Source: Pseudoroseomonas cervicalis (lineage in GTDB: Bacteria; Pseudomonadota; Alphaproteobacteria; Acetobacterales; Acetobacteraceae). Taken from it: a stretch of DNA of 64,000 bases. Under the pieces are notes generated by a model. It was not told where the DNA came from. It worked only from the letters and a program-made list of their open reading frames with translations, and ran no database searches. The stretch is from NCBI RefSeq assembly GCF_030818485.1, contig NZ_JAUTAJ010000004.1, positions 1,343,001-1,407,000 on the forward strand, given 5' to 3'. The translations under genes and the position numbers were made by a program. Positions 53,663 to 62,504 of the stretch are shown piece after piece (within the stretch, counting starts at the first letter, position 1; every line of letters begins with the position of its first letter).

Positions 53663-54460
53663 TCAAAGTCCGGGCCGGGCGGCCCGCATGCGGGCCAGCT
53701 CGGCGGTCAGCGCCCGGACGCGCTCGGGCTCCATGGCGCCGAAGACCGGGGCGGCCTTCTGCTCGCGCATGCGGTTCACGATCTGCGCCAGCAGCGGCAG
53801 ATCGAGCTCGTTGAACACCAGCGCCGCCTCGCGCGGGCGCATGGTCTCGTACAGCTTGGCGAGACTCGCCCAGTGCGCGTCGTCGCGCAGCCGGGTCTGG
53901 CGCTCATTCTCCTCCAGCCGCGCCTGCAGCCCGGCCAGCTGGTCGAGGCGCGCCTGCAGCCGCTGCTCGGCGGCGGCCACCACCGCCTCGCGCATGGCCA
54001 GCAGCCGCTCGCGCTCGTCCAGCGCCTCGCGCCGGCTGCGCAGCGCCTGGGCCAGCCCATCCTCCAGCGGCGAGGGATCGGCCGGCGCGGCCTGGCCCAC
54101 CGGCGGCGTCACCGGCTGCGGCCGGGCGGGGCTGGCGGCCAGCCAGCGCGGCGCCTCGATGGCGGCGGGCAAGGCCTGCGGCGCGGCGGCGGGCGCCAGC
54201 GGCTCGGGCGGCGGCGGCGCGGCGCGGGCCGGGGTCAGCCCGGCGCTCGCCACCCGCAGCAGCCGCGGCGCGGCCTCGGCGCGCGGCGCGGCGACGGGCT
54301 CCGGCGCCGGCGGGGCGGCGGGAATGGCGGCGGGCGCGCTGGCGGCGGCGCTGGCCGAGGGCGGCCAGTCCGGCAGCAGGCCGAGCAGCGCCGCGCCCTT
54401 CACCCCGCCCAGCAGGGCGGACATCGCCAGCAGGATGCGCAGGCCGAGAATCACGTTCAT
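53663..54460 (-). CDS. motE: MotE-like stator chaperone
   Basis: 265 residues. An N-terminal signal/anchor (LRILLAMSALLGGVKGAALLGLL), an Ala/Pro linker (~35-130), a coiled coil (REALDERERLLAMREAVVAAAEQRLQARLDQL) and a C-terminal MgtE_N-like domain (LYETMRPREAALVFNELDLPLLAQIVNRM). In rhizobia MotE is a periplasmic chaperone of MotC. The start overlaps the upstream gene by four bases. Confidence 0.85.
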   Translation of the reverse strand: MNVILGLRILLAMSALLGGVKGAALLGLLPDWPPSASAAASAPAAIPAAPPAPEPVAAPRAEAAPRLLRVASAGLTPARAAPPPPEPLAPAAAPQALPAAIEAPRWLAASPARPQPVTPPVGQAAPADPSPLEDGLAQALRSRREALDERERLLAMREAVVAAAEQRLQARLDQLAGLQARLEENERQTRLRDDAHWASLAKLYETMRPREAALVFNELDLPLLAQIVNRMREQKAAPVFGAMEPERVRALTAELARMRAARPGL

Positions 54461-54888
54461 TGGTCGCGTCCATGGCCCAGGGCGCGGAGCAGATCCTGCT
54501 CTGCGCGGGTGCGTGGCGTGGCGGGGGCGGCGGCCGCGGCGCGCGGCGCGCCATCGGCGGCCGGGCGGGCGGCGCGCACCCCGGCATCCAGCCGGTCGGC
54601 CAGCCCCTCGGCGCGGTCGGAGAGGTAGCGCAGATCCTCGCGCAGCGCGTTGGCGGCGGCCACCTGCTCGGCGACGCCGCGGCCGGCGCCCTCGGCGGCG
54701 GCGCGCAGCCGGGCGATCGCCGCCTCGGCCTCACGCGTCGCGTCGGTGAAGCCCTGCACGGTCGCGGCCAGCGCCGCGCGGTCCTTGCGCAGCGCGGTCA
54801 GCGCGCGTTCCAGCCGCAGCGCCATCGGCAGGGCGGCGAACAGCGCCAGCACCAGCGCCGCCTGCAACCCCCATTCCAGCAGGCTCAT
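54457..54888 (-). CDS. DUF6468-type membrane-anchored flagellar protein
   Basis: 143 residues. One N-terminal membrane helix (LLEWGLQAALVLALFAALPMAL, ~3-24), then a coiled coil (LERALTALRKDRAALAATVQGFTDATREAEAAIARL) and a polar tail. It matches the DUF6468 proteins found beside fliM and motE in Rhodospirillales. The function is unknown. ATGA overlaps on both sides tie it to fliM and motE. Confidence 0.78.
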   Translation of the reverse strand: MSLLEWGLQAALVLALFAALPMALRLERALTALRKDRAALAATVQGFTDATREAEAAIARLRAAAEGAGRGVAEQVAAANALREDLRYLSDRAEGLADRLDAGVRAARPAADGAPRAAAAAPATPRTRAEQDLLRALGHGRDQ

Positions 54889-56339
54889 AGCATCCCTCCC
54901 GCCCGCTCGGCGATGTCGCGGCCGGGCCGCGCCGGCTCGCGCAGCCCGTCCGTCTGGCGCGGCATGGCGCGGTCGATGCGCACGGCGAGGCGGCCCTTGC
55001 GGCCGCCCACCTGGCCCTCGAACAGCGAGGTGTCGCCGCAGCGCAGCCGCACCGGCGCGCCGGGGCCGACGCCCAGCGTGATCAGGTCGCCCACCTGCAG
55101 CCGCACCACGTCGGAGAGCCGCATGGTCTGCTCGTCCAGCACCACGTCGAGGGCGACCTCGGTCTGCCGCAGCTCCTCGGCCAGGTGGGTCTCCCAGATG
55201 CTGTCGCGGCCGAACTTCTCGCCCATGAATTGCTGCAGCAGCAGCTCGCGCACCGGCTCCAACGTGGCATAGGGCAGCAGCAGCTGCAGCTGGCCGCCGC
55301 GGCTCTCCATGTCGACGCGCAGCCGCGCCAGCACGGCGGCGTTGGAGGGGCGGGAGATGGCGGCGAAGCGCGGATTGACCTCCAGCCGCTCGAAGCGGAA
55401 CTCGACCTCGGCCAGCGGGCCGAAGGCCTCGGACAGGTCCTTCAGCACCACCTCGGTCAGCCGCTCGATCAGGCCGCGCTCGATGGTGGTGTAGGGCCGG
55501 CCCTCGATGCGCATGGCGGTGGTGCCGCGGCGGCCGCCCAGCAGCACGTCGACCACCGAGTAGATCAGCGCCGAATCGACCACCACCAGGCCGTAATTGT
55601 CCCATTCCTCCGCCTTGAACACGACCAGCATGGCCGGCAGCGGGATGGTGTTCAGATAGTCGCCGAAGCGCAGGCTGGTGATGCCCTCGATCGACACCTC
55701 GACATTGTCCGAGGTGAAGTTGCGCAGGCTGGTCGACATGATGCGCACGAGACGGTCGAAGACGATCTCGAGCATCGGCAGACGCTCATAGGAGACCAGG
55801 CCGCGCGCGATCACCTTCTCGATGCCGGTGGCGGATTCGTCATCCTCCTCGCCGCCATCGCCGAAGCCGAGCAGGCTGTCGATCTCGGCCTGGCTGAGCA
55901 CCCGGGCGGGCTCCGGCGCGGGCGGCGGCGGCGCGGCGGCGGGGCCGACGGCGGCGGCCAGCGCCTCGCCCCAGGCATCGTCGGCGCCCTCGGCGCCGTC
56001 CTGCCGCGCCTCGGCGGCGCGGGCCAGGGCCTCGCCCCAGCCATCATCGGCATCGTCGGTGCCAGCGGCCGCCGGGGCGGCGGCGGGGTCGGTGGCCGCC
56101 GGGGCGGCGGCGGGGGCGGCGCCCTCGGGGAGGCCATCGCCGGCGGCGGCGGCGGCCAGCGCCTCGCCCCAGCCATCATCATCATCGGCCGGCGCCCCGG
56201 GGGCCGCGGCCTCACCGCCCTGCACGCCGCCCTGGACCCCATTGGCGGCGGCCTCGGCCAGGGCGTCGCCCCAGCCCTCCATGTCGTCCTGCGGCGCCGG
56301 CGCCTGCTTCGCGCCGTCCTCCGGCTGCGACCCGCTCAT
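54885..56339 (-). CDS. fliM: Flagellar motor switch protein FliM with N-terminal W-repeats
   Basis: 484 residues, ~150 longer than typical. The normal FliM starts with the CheY-docking motif LSQAEIDSLLGF (148-159), then the CheC-like middle domain (VIARGLVSYERLPMLEIVFDRL) and the SpoA domain (GDLITLGVGPGAPVRLRCGD). Ahead of it are four copies of D-D/E-x-W-G-E/D-A-L-A at Trp 23, 57, 101 and 123, separated by acidic Ala/Pro/Gly linkers. Similar acidic Trp motifs occur at the start of FliN. It overlaps fliL by four bases. Confidence 0.95.
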   Translation of the reverse strand: MSGSQPEDGAKQAPAPQDDMEGWGDALAEAAANGVQGGVQGGEAAAPGAPADDDDGWGEALAAAAAGDGLPEGAAPAAAPAATDPAAAPAAAGTDDADDGWGEALARAAEARQDGAEGADDAWGEALAAAVGPAAAPPPPAPEPARVLSQAEIDSLLGFGDGGEEDDESATGIEKVIARGLVSYERLPMLEIVFDRLVRIMSTSLRNFTSDNVEVSIEGITSLRFGDYLNTIPLPAMLVVFKAEEWDNYGLVVVDSALIYSVVDVLLGGRRGTTAMRIEGRPYTTIERGLIERLTEVVLKDLSEAFGPLAEVEFRFERLEVNPRFAAISRPSNAAVLARLRVDMESRGGQLQLLLPYATLEPVRELLLQQFMGEKFGRDSIWETHLAEELRQTEVALDVVLDEQTMRLSDVVRLQVGDLITLGVGPGAPVRLRCGDTSLFEGQVGGRKGRLAVRIDRAMPRQTDGLREPARPGRDIAERAGGML

Positions 56340-56860
56340 TGCACCACCACCTCGACGAACAGCACATCGGTCACCGCGCCGGGGCGGACGGCGATGTTGG
56401 CGCGCGCCACCATCTCCTCGCGCAGCCGGTGGGTGCCGGCGCTGCCGCGCAGCTCCTCGGGCCGCGTCTCGCGCAGATAGGTGGTGAACATGTCGAGCAG
56501 CCGCGGCATGGCCTGCTCCACCGCCCTGATGTCCTCGGGCAGCGCCACCTCGATGCGGCTGCGCAGCTTGACGAAGGTCTGCCGGCGCGCCGCGGTGTTG
56601 AGGTTGGTGACGATCTCCGGCACCTCGACATAGACCGGCGGGCGCTGCGGCGCCACCGCCGGACCCGCCTCGGCCGAGGCCGCGCCGGAGGGCGAAGGCA
56701 GCCCCGGAATCGGCAGGACCCCGAAATACCACGCGCCGCCCGCGCCGCCGCCGATCAGCAGCAGCAACGCCACGGCGGCGAGCACCAGCAGCTTGCCGCG
56801 CCCGCCCCTGGAAGCTGTTTTTGCCGGGGCAGGCTTGCCGCCCCCTGCGCCGTCGCTCAC
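56336..56860 (-). CDS. fliL: Flagellar basal-body protein FliL
   Basis: 174 residues. A cytosolic Gly/Ala/Lys-rich start, one membrane helix (LLVLAAVALLLLIGGGAGGAWYF, ~25-47), and the periplasmic SPFH-like FliL domain (YVEVPEIVTNLNTAARRQTFVKLRSRIEVA; ending VLFVEVVVQ). FliL rings support the stator. I chose GTG 56860 (GGAG eight bases ahead) over GTG 56869. It is first gene of the long minus-strand operon. Confidence 0.93.
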   Translation of the reverse strand: MSDGAGGGKPAPAKTASRGGRGKLLVLAAVALLLLIGGGAGGAWYFGVLPIPGLPSPSGAASAEAGPAVAPQRPPVYVEVPEIVTNLNTAARRQTFVKLRSRIEVALPEDIRAVEQAMPRLLDMFTTYLRETRPEELRGSAGTHRLREEMVARANIAVRPGAVTDVLFVEVVVQ

Positions 56861-56904
56861 GCCGGCCACTCCATCCTGGAATGAGCCGGGAGGTAAGGCG
56901 GTTC

Positions 56905-56911
56905 TGTTAAC
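56905..56911 (-). promoter_or_regulatory. GTTAACA element upstream of fliL
   Basis: GTTAACA on the minus strand 44 bases before the fliL start, within the 232-base divergent region shared with flgF. Confidence 0.5.
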
Positions 56912-57032
56912 GGGTCCTTGACCGGCAATTTTTGCCTCAATGATCCGGTAATAATTGCCCGGTAGCTCTGCCCACGCGGCAGGGCTGGCCCAGGAGGGGC
57001 CGGCCGGTCGCGGCCGAAGGCGATCCGGGCTG

Positions 57033-57047
57033 TGGCACGCAACTTGC
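57033..57047 (+). promoter_or_regulatory. Sigma-54 promoter of the flgF operon
   Basis: TGGCACG-CAAC-TTGC matches the sigma-54 (RpoN) -24/-12 consensus exactly, 46 bases before the flgF ATG. In alphaproteobacteria such flagellar promoters need an FlbD-type activator. Confidence 0.85.
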
Positions 57048-57092
57048 CCTGTCCTGTTCCGTCCGGTCCCAACCCCACGGAGCTGCGCCAAG

Positions 57093-57839
57093 ATGGACAT
57101 GCCCGGCTATGTCGTGCTCTCCCGCCTCGCCGCCCAGCAGCGCGCGACGGCGGCGCTGGCGATGAACATCGCCAATGCCGACACCCCCGGCTACAAATCC
57201 GCGCAGATGGTCTTCGGCGCCCATATCGAGCGCCAGACCGGCGTCGACGCGCCGCGCGGCGGCCGCGAGGTCGCCTTCGCCCAGGACCGCGCCACCTGGC
57301 GCGACTTCACTCCCGGCAGCCTGCAGGCCACCGGCAACCCGCTCGACCTGGCGCTGGGCGGCGAGGGCTTCTTCGCCGTGCAGACCCCGAATGGCGAGCG
57401 CTACACCCGCGCCGGCCGCTTCGCCCTCTCGCCCGAGGGCGGCATCGTCGACATCGGCGGCAACCCGGTGCTGAACGAGGATGGCGCGCCGCTGGTGCTG
57501 CCGCAGAACGCCCAGCGCATCGACATCACCGGCGATGGGCAGGTGCGCACCGAGCAGGGGCCCGTGGGCCGGCTGCGCGTGGTCAATTTCCAGGACCCGC
57601 AGAAGCTGATCGCCCAGGGCGACCGCCTGTTCGAGGCCCCGGCCGAGCTGCCGGCCCAGCCGGTCGACGCGCCGCGCGTCGTGCAGGGCTCGGTCGAGGG
57701 CAGCAATGTGCAGAGCATCGTCGAGCTGACGCGGCTCACCGCCGAGATGCGCGAATTCCAGTTCGCCAGCCAGTTCATCGAGACCGAGGGCGACCGGGCG
57801 AAGACCGCCGTCGAGCGCATCCTCAAGCGCCCCGCCTGA
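57093..57839 (+). CDS. flgF: Rod protein FlgF
   Basis: 248 residues. N-terminal rod signature AALAMNIANADTPGYKSAQMVF (~20-41); GNPLDLALGGEGFFAVQTPNG; C-terminal SNVQSIVELTRLTAEMREFQF. It forms the proximal part of the distal rod. First gene behind the sigma-54 promoter. ACGGAG precedes ATG 57093. Confidence 0.95.
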   Translation: MDMPGYVVLSRLAAQQRATAALAMNIANADTPGYKSAQMVFGAHIERQTGVDAPRGGREVAFAQDRATWRDFTPGSLQATGNPLDLALGGEGFFAVQTPNGERYTRAGRFALSPEGGIVDIGGNPVLNEDGAPLVLPQNAQRIDITGDGQVRTEQGPVGRLRVVNFQDPQKLIAQGDRLFEAPAELPAQPVDAPRVVQGSVEGSNVQSIVELTRLTAEMREFQFASQFIETEGDRAKTAVERILKRPA

Positions 57840-57879
57840 TTCCAACGCCCGCCGCCAGCGCCTCCGGAGACACCGCACC

Positions 57880-58668
57880 ATGCGCAGCCTGAACATCGCC
57901 GGCACCGGCATGATGGCCCAGCAGACCAATGTCGAGGTCATCTCGAACAACATCGCGAATATGAGCACGACGGCCTACAAGCGCCGCCGCGCCGAGTTCC
58001 AGGACCTGCTCTACGAGAATCTCCGCCGCACCGGCTCGCAGAGCTCCGACCAGGGCACCGTGCTGCCCTCCGGCGCGCAGCTCGGCCTCGGCGTGCGCAC
58101 CGCGGCGATCTACCGCATCGGCGCCCAGGGCGACCTGTCGCAGACCCAGAACAGCTTCGACCTGGCGATCCGCGGCAATGGCTATTTCCCGGTGCAGATG
58201 CCGACCGGCGAGACCGCCTATACCCGCGCCGGCAGCTTCGGCCTGTCGGATGCCGGCATGATCGTCACCGCCGACGGCTTCCAGGTCGGCGCCGGCATCA
58301 CCATCCCGGCCGGCGCGCGCGACGTCACCATCAACGCCACCGGCGAGGTGCTGGTGAAGATCGACGGCCAGGCGGCGCTGCAGAATGTCGGCCAGCTGCA
58401 GCTCGGCACCTTCCCGAACGAGGGCGGGCTGGAGGCGGTCGGCGACAACATGTTCCTCGAAACCCCGGCCTCCGGCGGCGTCACCCTCGGCAATCCGGGT
58501 GCCGCGGGCTATGGCCAGGTGCTGCAGGGCTATCTCGAGACCTCGAACGTCAATGTCGTGCAGGAGATCACCTCGCTGATCACCGCGCAGCGCGCCTATG
58601 AGATGAACTCCAAGGTCATCACGGCGAGCGACGAGATGCTCTCCACCCTGTCGCGGATGCGCGGCTGA
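57880..58668 (+). CDS. flgG: Distal rod protein FlgG
   Basis: 262 residues, the family length. MRSLNIAGTGMMAQQTNVEVISNNIANMSTTAYKRRRAEFQDL-type start; FDLAIRGNGYFPVQMPTGE; C-terminal LETSNVNVVQEITSLITAQRAYEMNSKVI. It follows flgF after 40 bases; TGA overlaps the flgA ATG. Confidence 0.97.
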   Translation: MRSLNIAGTGMMAQQTNVEVISNNIANMSTTAYKRRRAEFQDLLYENLRRTGSQSSDQGTVLPSGAQLGLGVRTAAIYRIGAQGDLSQTQNSFDLAIRGNGYFPVQMPTGETAYTRAGSFGLSDAGMIVTADGFQVGAGITIPAGARDVTINATGEVLVKIDGQAALQNVGQLQLGTFPNEGGLEAVGDNMFLETPASGGVTLGNPGAAGYGQVLQGYLETSNVNVVQEITSLITAQRAYEMNSKVITASDEMLSTLSRMRG

Positions 58669-59753
58669 TGCGCCTGCCCGGCCGCCCTGCCCTGGCCCGT
58701 CGCCGCAGCCCGCGCCTGGCGCCGGCGCTGCTGGCGCTCGCCCTCGCGCTACCGGCCGGCTTTTTTTCCGTGGGCACCCAGGCGCAGATGTCCCCGCAGG
58801 CGCCGGGTGCCGCGAACACGGCTGCCGCGACCGCTGCGACCCCCGGCCTGGTCGCGCACCGGCCGCTGGCGGTGATCGAGGGCGGCACCGTCACCCTGGG
58901 CGACCTGTTCGAGAATGCCGGGGCGCGCGCCGGCGACGTGCTCGGCCCCTCCCCCATGCCCGGCCGCCGCTTCGTGGTGGAGGCGCCGCAGCTGGCCGTC
59001 ATCGCCCGCGATGCCGGCCTGCCCTGGCAGCCCGCCGCCGGCGATGAGCGGGTGGTGGTGGAGCGCCCGGGCCGCCCGCTCTCCCGCGAGGAGGTCGAGG
59101 CGGTGCTGCGCGGCGAGCTGGCCAAGCTCGGCGCCGATCCGGAGCTGGATATCGACCTCGTCGCCTACCAGCCCATGCTGGTGCCGACGGGGGCCGATCC
59201 GCGGCTGACGCTGGAGGGCACCGAATACGACGCCGCCAGCCGCCGCTTCCAGGCGACGCTGGTGGTGCTGGCCGATGGCGTGGCGACGCTGCGCCAGCGC
59301 CTGGCCGGCCGCAGCGTGGCGATGCGCAATGTCGTCGTCGCCAATCGCGCGCTGCGCATGGGCGAGGTGCTGGGCGCGCAGGATGTGCGCGCCGAGCGCC
59401 TGCCGGCCGAGCGGCTGCGCCCCGGCCTCGCCGATTCGCTCGACGCCGTGCTGGGCCGCCGCCTCGGCCGGCCGATCGCGGCGGGCCAGCCGCTGCCGCT
59501 GTCGGAGCTTTCCGCGCAGCAGGCGGTGCGCCGCGACAGCGTGGTGCAGCTGGTGCACGAGGCCGCCGGCCTGTCGCTGACCACCAGCGGCCGGGCGCTC
59601 GAGGATGGCGCGCTCGGCGCCACCATCACCATCCTGAACCTGTCCAACGGCGCCGTGCTGCTGGGCGAGGTGCTGGCGCCCGGCCGGGTGCGCGCCCTCG
59701 GCCCGGCGCCCGAGCCGCAGACCGCCACGGCGCGCGGCCCGGCGCGCCGTTGA
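58668..59753 (+). CDS. flgA: P-ring assembly chaperone FlgA
   Basis: 361 residues, longer than the ~220 of enterics, with a signal peptide (LAPALLALALALPAGFFSVGTQAQ) and an extra N-terminal section. The SAF/FlgA domain appears at ~220-345 (VVVANRALRMGEVLGAQDVRAERLPAERL, RRLGRPIAAGQPLPLSEL, RRDSVVQLVHEAAGLSLTTSGRALEDGALG). It is periplasmic and helps FlgI assemble. Confidence 0.93.
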   Translation: MRLPGRPALARRRSPRLAPALLALALALPAGFFSVGTQAQMSPQAPGAANTAAATAATPGLVAHRPLAVIEGGTVTLGDLFENAGARAGDVLGPSPMPGRRFVVEAPQLAVIARDAGLPWQPAAGDERVVVERPGRPLSREEVEAVLRGELAKLGADPELDIDLVAYQPMLVPTGADPRLTLEGTEYDAASRRFQATLVVLADGVATLRQRLAGRSVAMRNVVVANRALRMGEVLGAQDVRAERLPAERLRPGLADSLDAVLGRRLGRPIAAGQPLPLSELSAQQAVRRDSVVQLVHEAAGLSLTTSGRALEDGALGATITILNLSNGAVLLGEVLAPGRVRALGPAPEPQTATARGPARR

Positions 59754-59770
59754 CGCGGAGAGAGAAGAGC

Positions 59771-60511
59771 ATGAACGCCCGCCCACTGACCGCCCGCGCC
59801 GCGCCGCTCGGCCTCCTCCTGCTGGCGCTGGCCGGCTGCGGCAATCTCGAGCGGATCTCCGAGATCGGCCGCGGCCCGCAGCTGGCGCCGATCGAGAACC
59901 CGGCCCAGGTGGCGGGGCTGGAGCGCAGCGTCGCCATGCCGATGCCGCCCGCCCAGGCGCCGCTGCCGGAGACCAACAGCCTGTGGCGCCCGGGCAGCCG
60001 CACCTTCCTGCGCGACCAGCGCGCGGCGCAGGTGGGCGACCTGGTGACGGTGCTGGTGCAGATCACCGACCGCGCCGAGCTCGAGAACACCACCGCCCGC
60101 AGCCGCGCCAACAACGAGGATTTCGGCATCACCCGGCTGCTCGGCATGGCCGCCCGCCTGCCCGGCGGCGCGGGCAACCTGCTGGAGACGGCGAGCAACA
60201 GCGGCACCGAGGGCACCGGCAGCATCAACCGCAACGAGACGGTGACGCTGCGGGTCGCCGCGACCGTCGTGCAGATGCTGCCCAATGGCAATCTGGTGGT
60301 GGCCGGCCGGCAGCAGGTGCGCGTCAACCACGAGCTGCGCGAGCTGCAGGTCAGCGGCATCATCCGCAGCCAGGATATCGGCAGCGACAACACGGTGCGG
60401 CATGACCGCCTGGCCGAGGCGCGCATCGCCTATGGCGGGCGCGGCATCATCTCCGACGTGCAGCAGCCGCGCTACGGCCAGCAATTCCTCGACCTCGTCC
60501 TGCCCTTCTGA
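59771..60511 (+). CDS. flgH: L-ring lipoprotein FlgH
   Basis: 246 residues. Lipoprotein signal with lipobox LLALAGC (Cys 23). Family blocks: NSLWRPGSRTFLRDQRAAQVGDLVTVLVQI, NGNLVVAGRQQVRVNHELRELQVSGIIRSQDI. Outer-membrane ring. GGAGAGAGAAG precedes ATG 59771. Confidence 0.96.
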   Translation: MNARPLTARAAPLGLLLLALAGCGNLERISEIGRGPQLAPIENPAQVAGLERSVAMPMPPAQAPLPETNSLWRPGSRTFLRDQRAAQVGDLVTVLVQITDRAELENTTARSRANNEDFGITRLLGMAARLPGGAGNLLETASNSGTEGTGSINRNETVTLRVAATVVQMLPNGNLVVAGRQQVRVNHELRELQVSGIIRSQDIGSDNTVRHDRLAEARIAYGGRGIISDVQQPRYGQQFLDLVLPF

Positions 60512-60528
60512 GCCCCGGAGACATCGCC

Positions 60529-61680
60529 ATGCGCCGCCCGGCTCCCCTCTTCCGCCCCGCCTTGCGCGCCGGCCGCGCTGTGCTGCTCGGCCTGGCGCTG
60601 GCGCTCGGCCTCGCGGGGGCGGCGGCGGCGCAGCCGGGCGGCAGCGTGCGGGTCAAGGACATCGCCGATATCGAGGGGGTGCGCGACAACCAGCTGGTGG
60701 GCTACGGCCTGGTGGTCGGGCTGAACGGCACCGGCGACCGGCTGCGCAACGCCGTCTTCACCCGGCAATCGCTGATCGGCGTGCTGGAGCGACTCGGCGT
60801 CAACACGCGCGACCAGGAGAACCGGCTCGACACCCGCAATGTCGCCGCCGTCATGGTCACCGCCAATCTGCCCGCCTTCGCGCGCAATGGCAGCCGGGTC
60901 GACATCACCGTCTCGGCGCTGGGCGATTCGACCAATCTCGGCGGCGGCACGCTGGTGGTGACGCCGCTGCACGGCGCCGATGGCGAGGTCTATGCCGTGG
61001 CGCAGGGCTCGGTCGCGACCGGCGCCATCTCGGCGCGCGGCGCCGCGGCCTCCGTCACCCGCGGCGTGCCGACCTCGGGCCGCATCCCGAACGGCGCCAT
61101 CGTCGAGCGCGAGGTGCCCTTCGCCTTCGGCAACAAGCCGACGCTGCGGCTGGCGCTGCGCAATCCGGACCTGACCACGGCGCGGCGCATCGCGGCGGCC
61201 ATCAACCGCGTGGCCGGCGCCGGCGCCGCCGCCGCCAACGACCCGCGCACCGTCACCGTCTCGCTGGTCGGGCGCGACCCGGTGGGCTTCGCCACCGAGA
61301 TCGAGCAGCTGCGCGTCGAGCCCGACCAGGCGGCGCGCGTGGTGATCGAGGAGGCCTCGGGCACCATCGTCATGGGCGCCAATGTGCGCATCAGCACGGT
61401 GGCCATCGCCCAGGGCAACCTGACCATCCGCGTCACCGAGGCGCCGCAGGTGGTGCAGCCCAATGCGCTGGCCGGCGGCCAGACCGCGGTGGTGCCGCGC
61501 ACCGGCATCGAGGTGGACGACCAGTCGGAACGCCGCCTCGGCATCCTGCAATCCGGCGTGTCGCTGCAGGATCTGGTGCGGGGCCTGAACAATCTGGGCG
61601 TCGGCCCGCGCGACATGATCTCGATCCTGCAGACCATCAAGGCCGCCGGCGCGCTGCAGGCGCAGCTGGAGGTGCGCTGA
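60529..61680 (+). CDS. flgI: P-ring protein FlgI
   Basis: 383 residues. Signal peptide ending AAAAQPGG; then VRVKDIADIEGVRDNQLVGYGLVVGLNGTGD, which is diagnostic, and the C-terminal VSLQDLVRGLNNLGVGPRDMISILQTIKAAGALQAQLEV. It forms the periplasmic bushing in peptidoglycan. Overlaps the flgJ-like ATG by one base. Confidence 0.97.
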   Translation: MRRPAPLFRPALRAGRAVLLGLALALGLAGAAAAQPGGSVRVKDIADIEGVRDNQLVGYGLVVGLNGTGDRLRNAVFTRQSLIGVLERLGVNTRDQENRLDTRNVAAVMVTANLPAFARNGSRVDITVSALGDSTNLGGGTLVVTPLHGADGEVYAVAQGSVATGAISARGAAASVTRGVPTSGRIPNGAIVEREVPFAFGNKPTLRLALRNPDLTTARRIAAAINRVAGAGAAAANDPRTVTVSLVGRDPVGFATEIEQLRVEPDQAARVVIEEASGTIVMGANVRISTVAIAQGNLTIRVTEAPQVVQPNALAGGQTAVVPRTGIEVDDQSERRLGILQSGVSLQDLVRGLNNLGVGPRDMISILQTIKAAGALQAQLEVR

Positions 61681-62021
61681 TGGCTGACATCTCGAAGCCC
61701 GTCGGGCTGTCTCCTGCGGGCCTGCCGCAGACCGGCCTGCCGGCCGCCCCCGCGGCGCCGCGCGGCCAGTCCCTGCCCGAGATGCGCAAGGCGGCCGAGC
61801 AGTTCGAGGCGCAGGTGCTGGGCGCGCTGCTGCAGCCGGTCTTCGCCACCCTGCCCAGCAGCGGCCCGTTCAGCGGCGGCGCCGCCGAGGCGCAATGGCG
61901 GCCGATGCTGGTCGAGGAGTATGGCCGCAGCTTGACGCGGGCCGGCGGTGTCGGCATCGCGGGTCAGGTGCTGCAGGAGATGCTGCGGCTGCAGGCCCGC
62001 AGCAGGGGAGAAAGCGAATGA
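61680..62021 (+). CDS. flgJ: Rod-binding protein, FlgJ N-terminal type
   Basis: 113 residues: the rod-cap domain only (EMRKAAEQFEAQVLGALLQPVF, then QWRPMLVEEYGRSLTRAGGVGIAGQVLQEMLRLQ). There is no glucosaminidase domain, as usual in alphaproteobacteria, where a separate enzyme opens the peptidoglycan. One-base overlap with flgI and four-base overlap with the next gene. Confidence 0.9.
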   Translation: MADISKPVGLSPAGLPQTGLPAAPAAPRGQSLPEMRKAAEQFEAQVLGALLQPVFATLPSSGPFSGGAAEAQWRPMLVEEYGRSLTRAGGVGIAGQVLQEMLRLQARSRGESE

Positions 62022-62419
62022 GCCTCGTCGCCGAGCTGGAGCGCGTCACCCTGGCGCTGACCGCGGTGATCACCGCCGAGACCCGCGCCCTGAAGGATCG
62101 CGACCTGGTCGGCGCCGCGGCGCTCGGCCCGGCCAAGACCGCGGCGCTCGAGGCCTTCGTCGCGGCGCGGGCGCGCATGACGCCGGCGGAGGCCGCCGCG
62201 GGCGGTGGCCATCTGGCGCATCTGGTCGACCGGCTGCGCCAGCAGGTCGAGGCCAATCGCCGGGCGCTGGAGGAAGGCATGGCGCTGCAGGCCCAGGTGG
62301 TGGAGACCATCGCCGAGGCGGTGGCGCAGCCCGCCTCCGCCGCGCCGGGCTATGGCCCGCAGAGCAGCGGCCAGGCGCGGCTCGGCGCCGCGCCGCTCGC
62401 CGTCTCCGTCAACGCCTGA
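62018..62419 (+). CDS. FlgN-like flagellar chaperone
   Basis: 133 residues, helical (VAELERVTLALTAVITAETRALKDRDL, then LVDRLRQQVEANRRALEEGMALQAQVVETIAEAV). The heptad pattern and Gly/Ala tail (PGYGPQSSGQARLGAAPLAVSVNA) resemble alphaproteobacterial FlgN proteins, chaperones for hook-filament junction proteins FlgK/FlgL. The assignment rests on length, helix pattern and operon position. AGGGGAGAAA lies before the ATG. Confidence 0.65.
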   Translation: MSLVAELERVTLALTAVITAETRALKDRDLVGAAALGPAKTAALEAFVAARARMTPAEAAAGGGHLAHLVDRLRQQVEANRRALEEGMALQAQVVETIAEAVAQPASAAPGYGPQSSGQARLGAAPLAVSVNA

Positions 62420-62504
62420 GCCGGGGCGCGCGGTGACCCCTTCGCGCCGCGCGCCATGCCGGCCCTGCGCCGATGCGCTGGCGGCCCGCGGCATCGCAGC
62501 ACCG

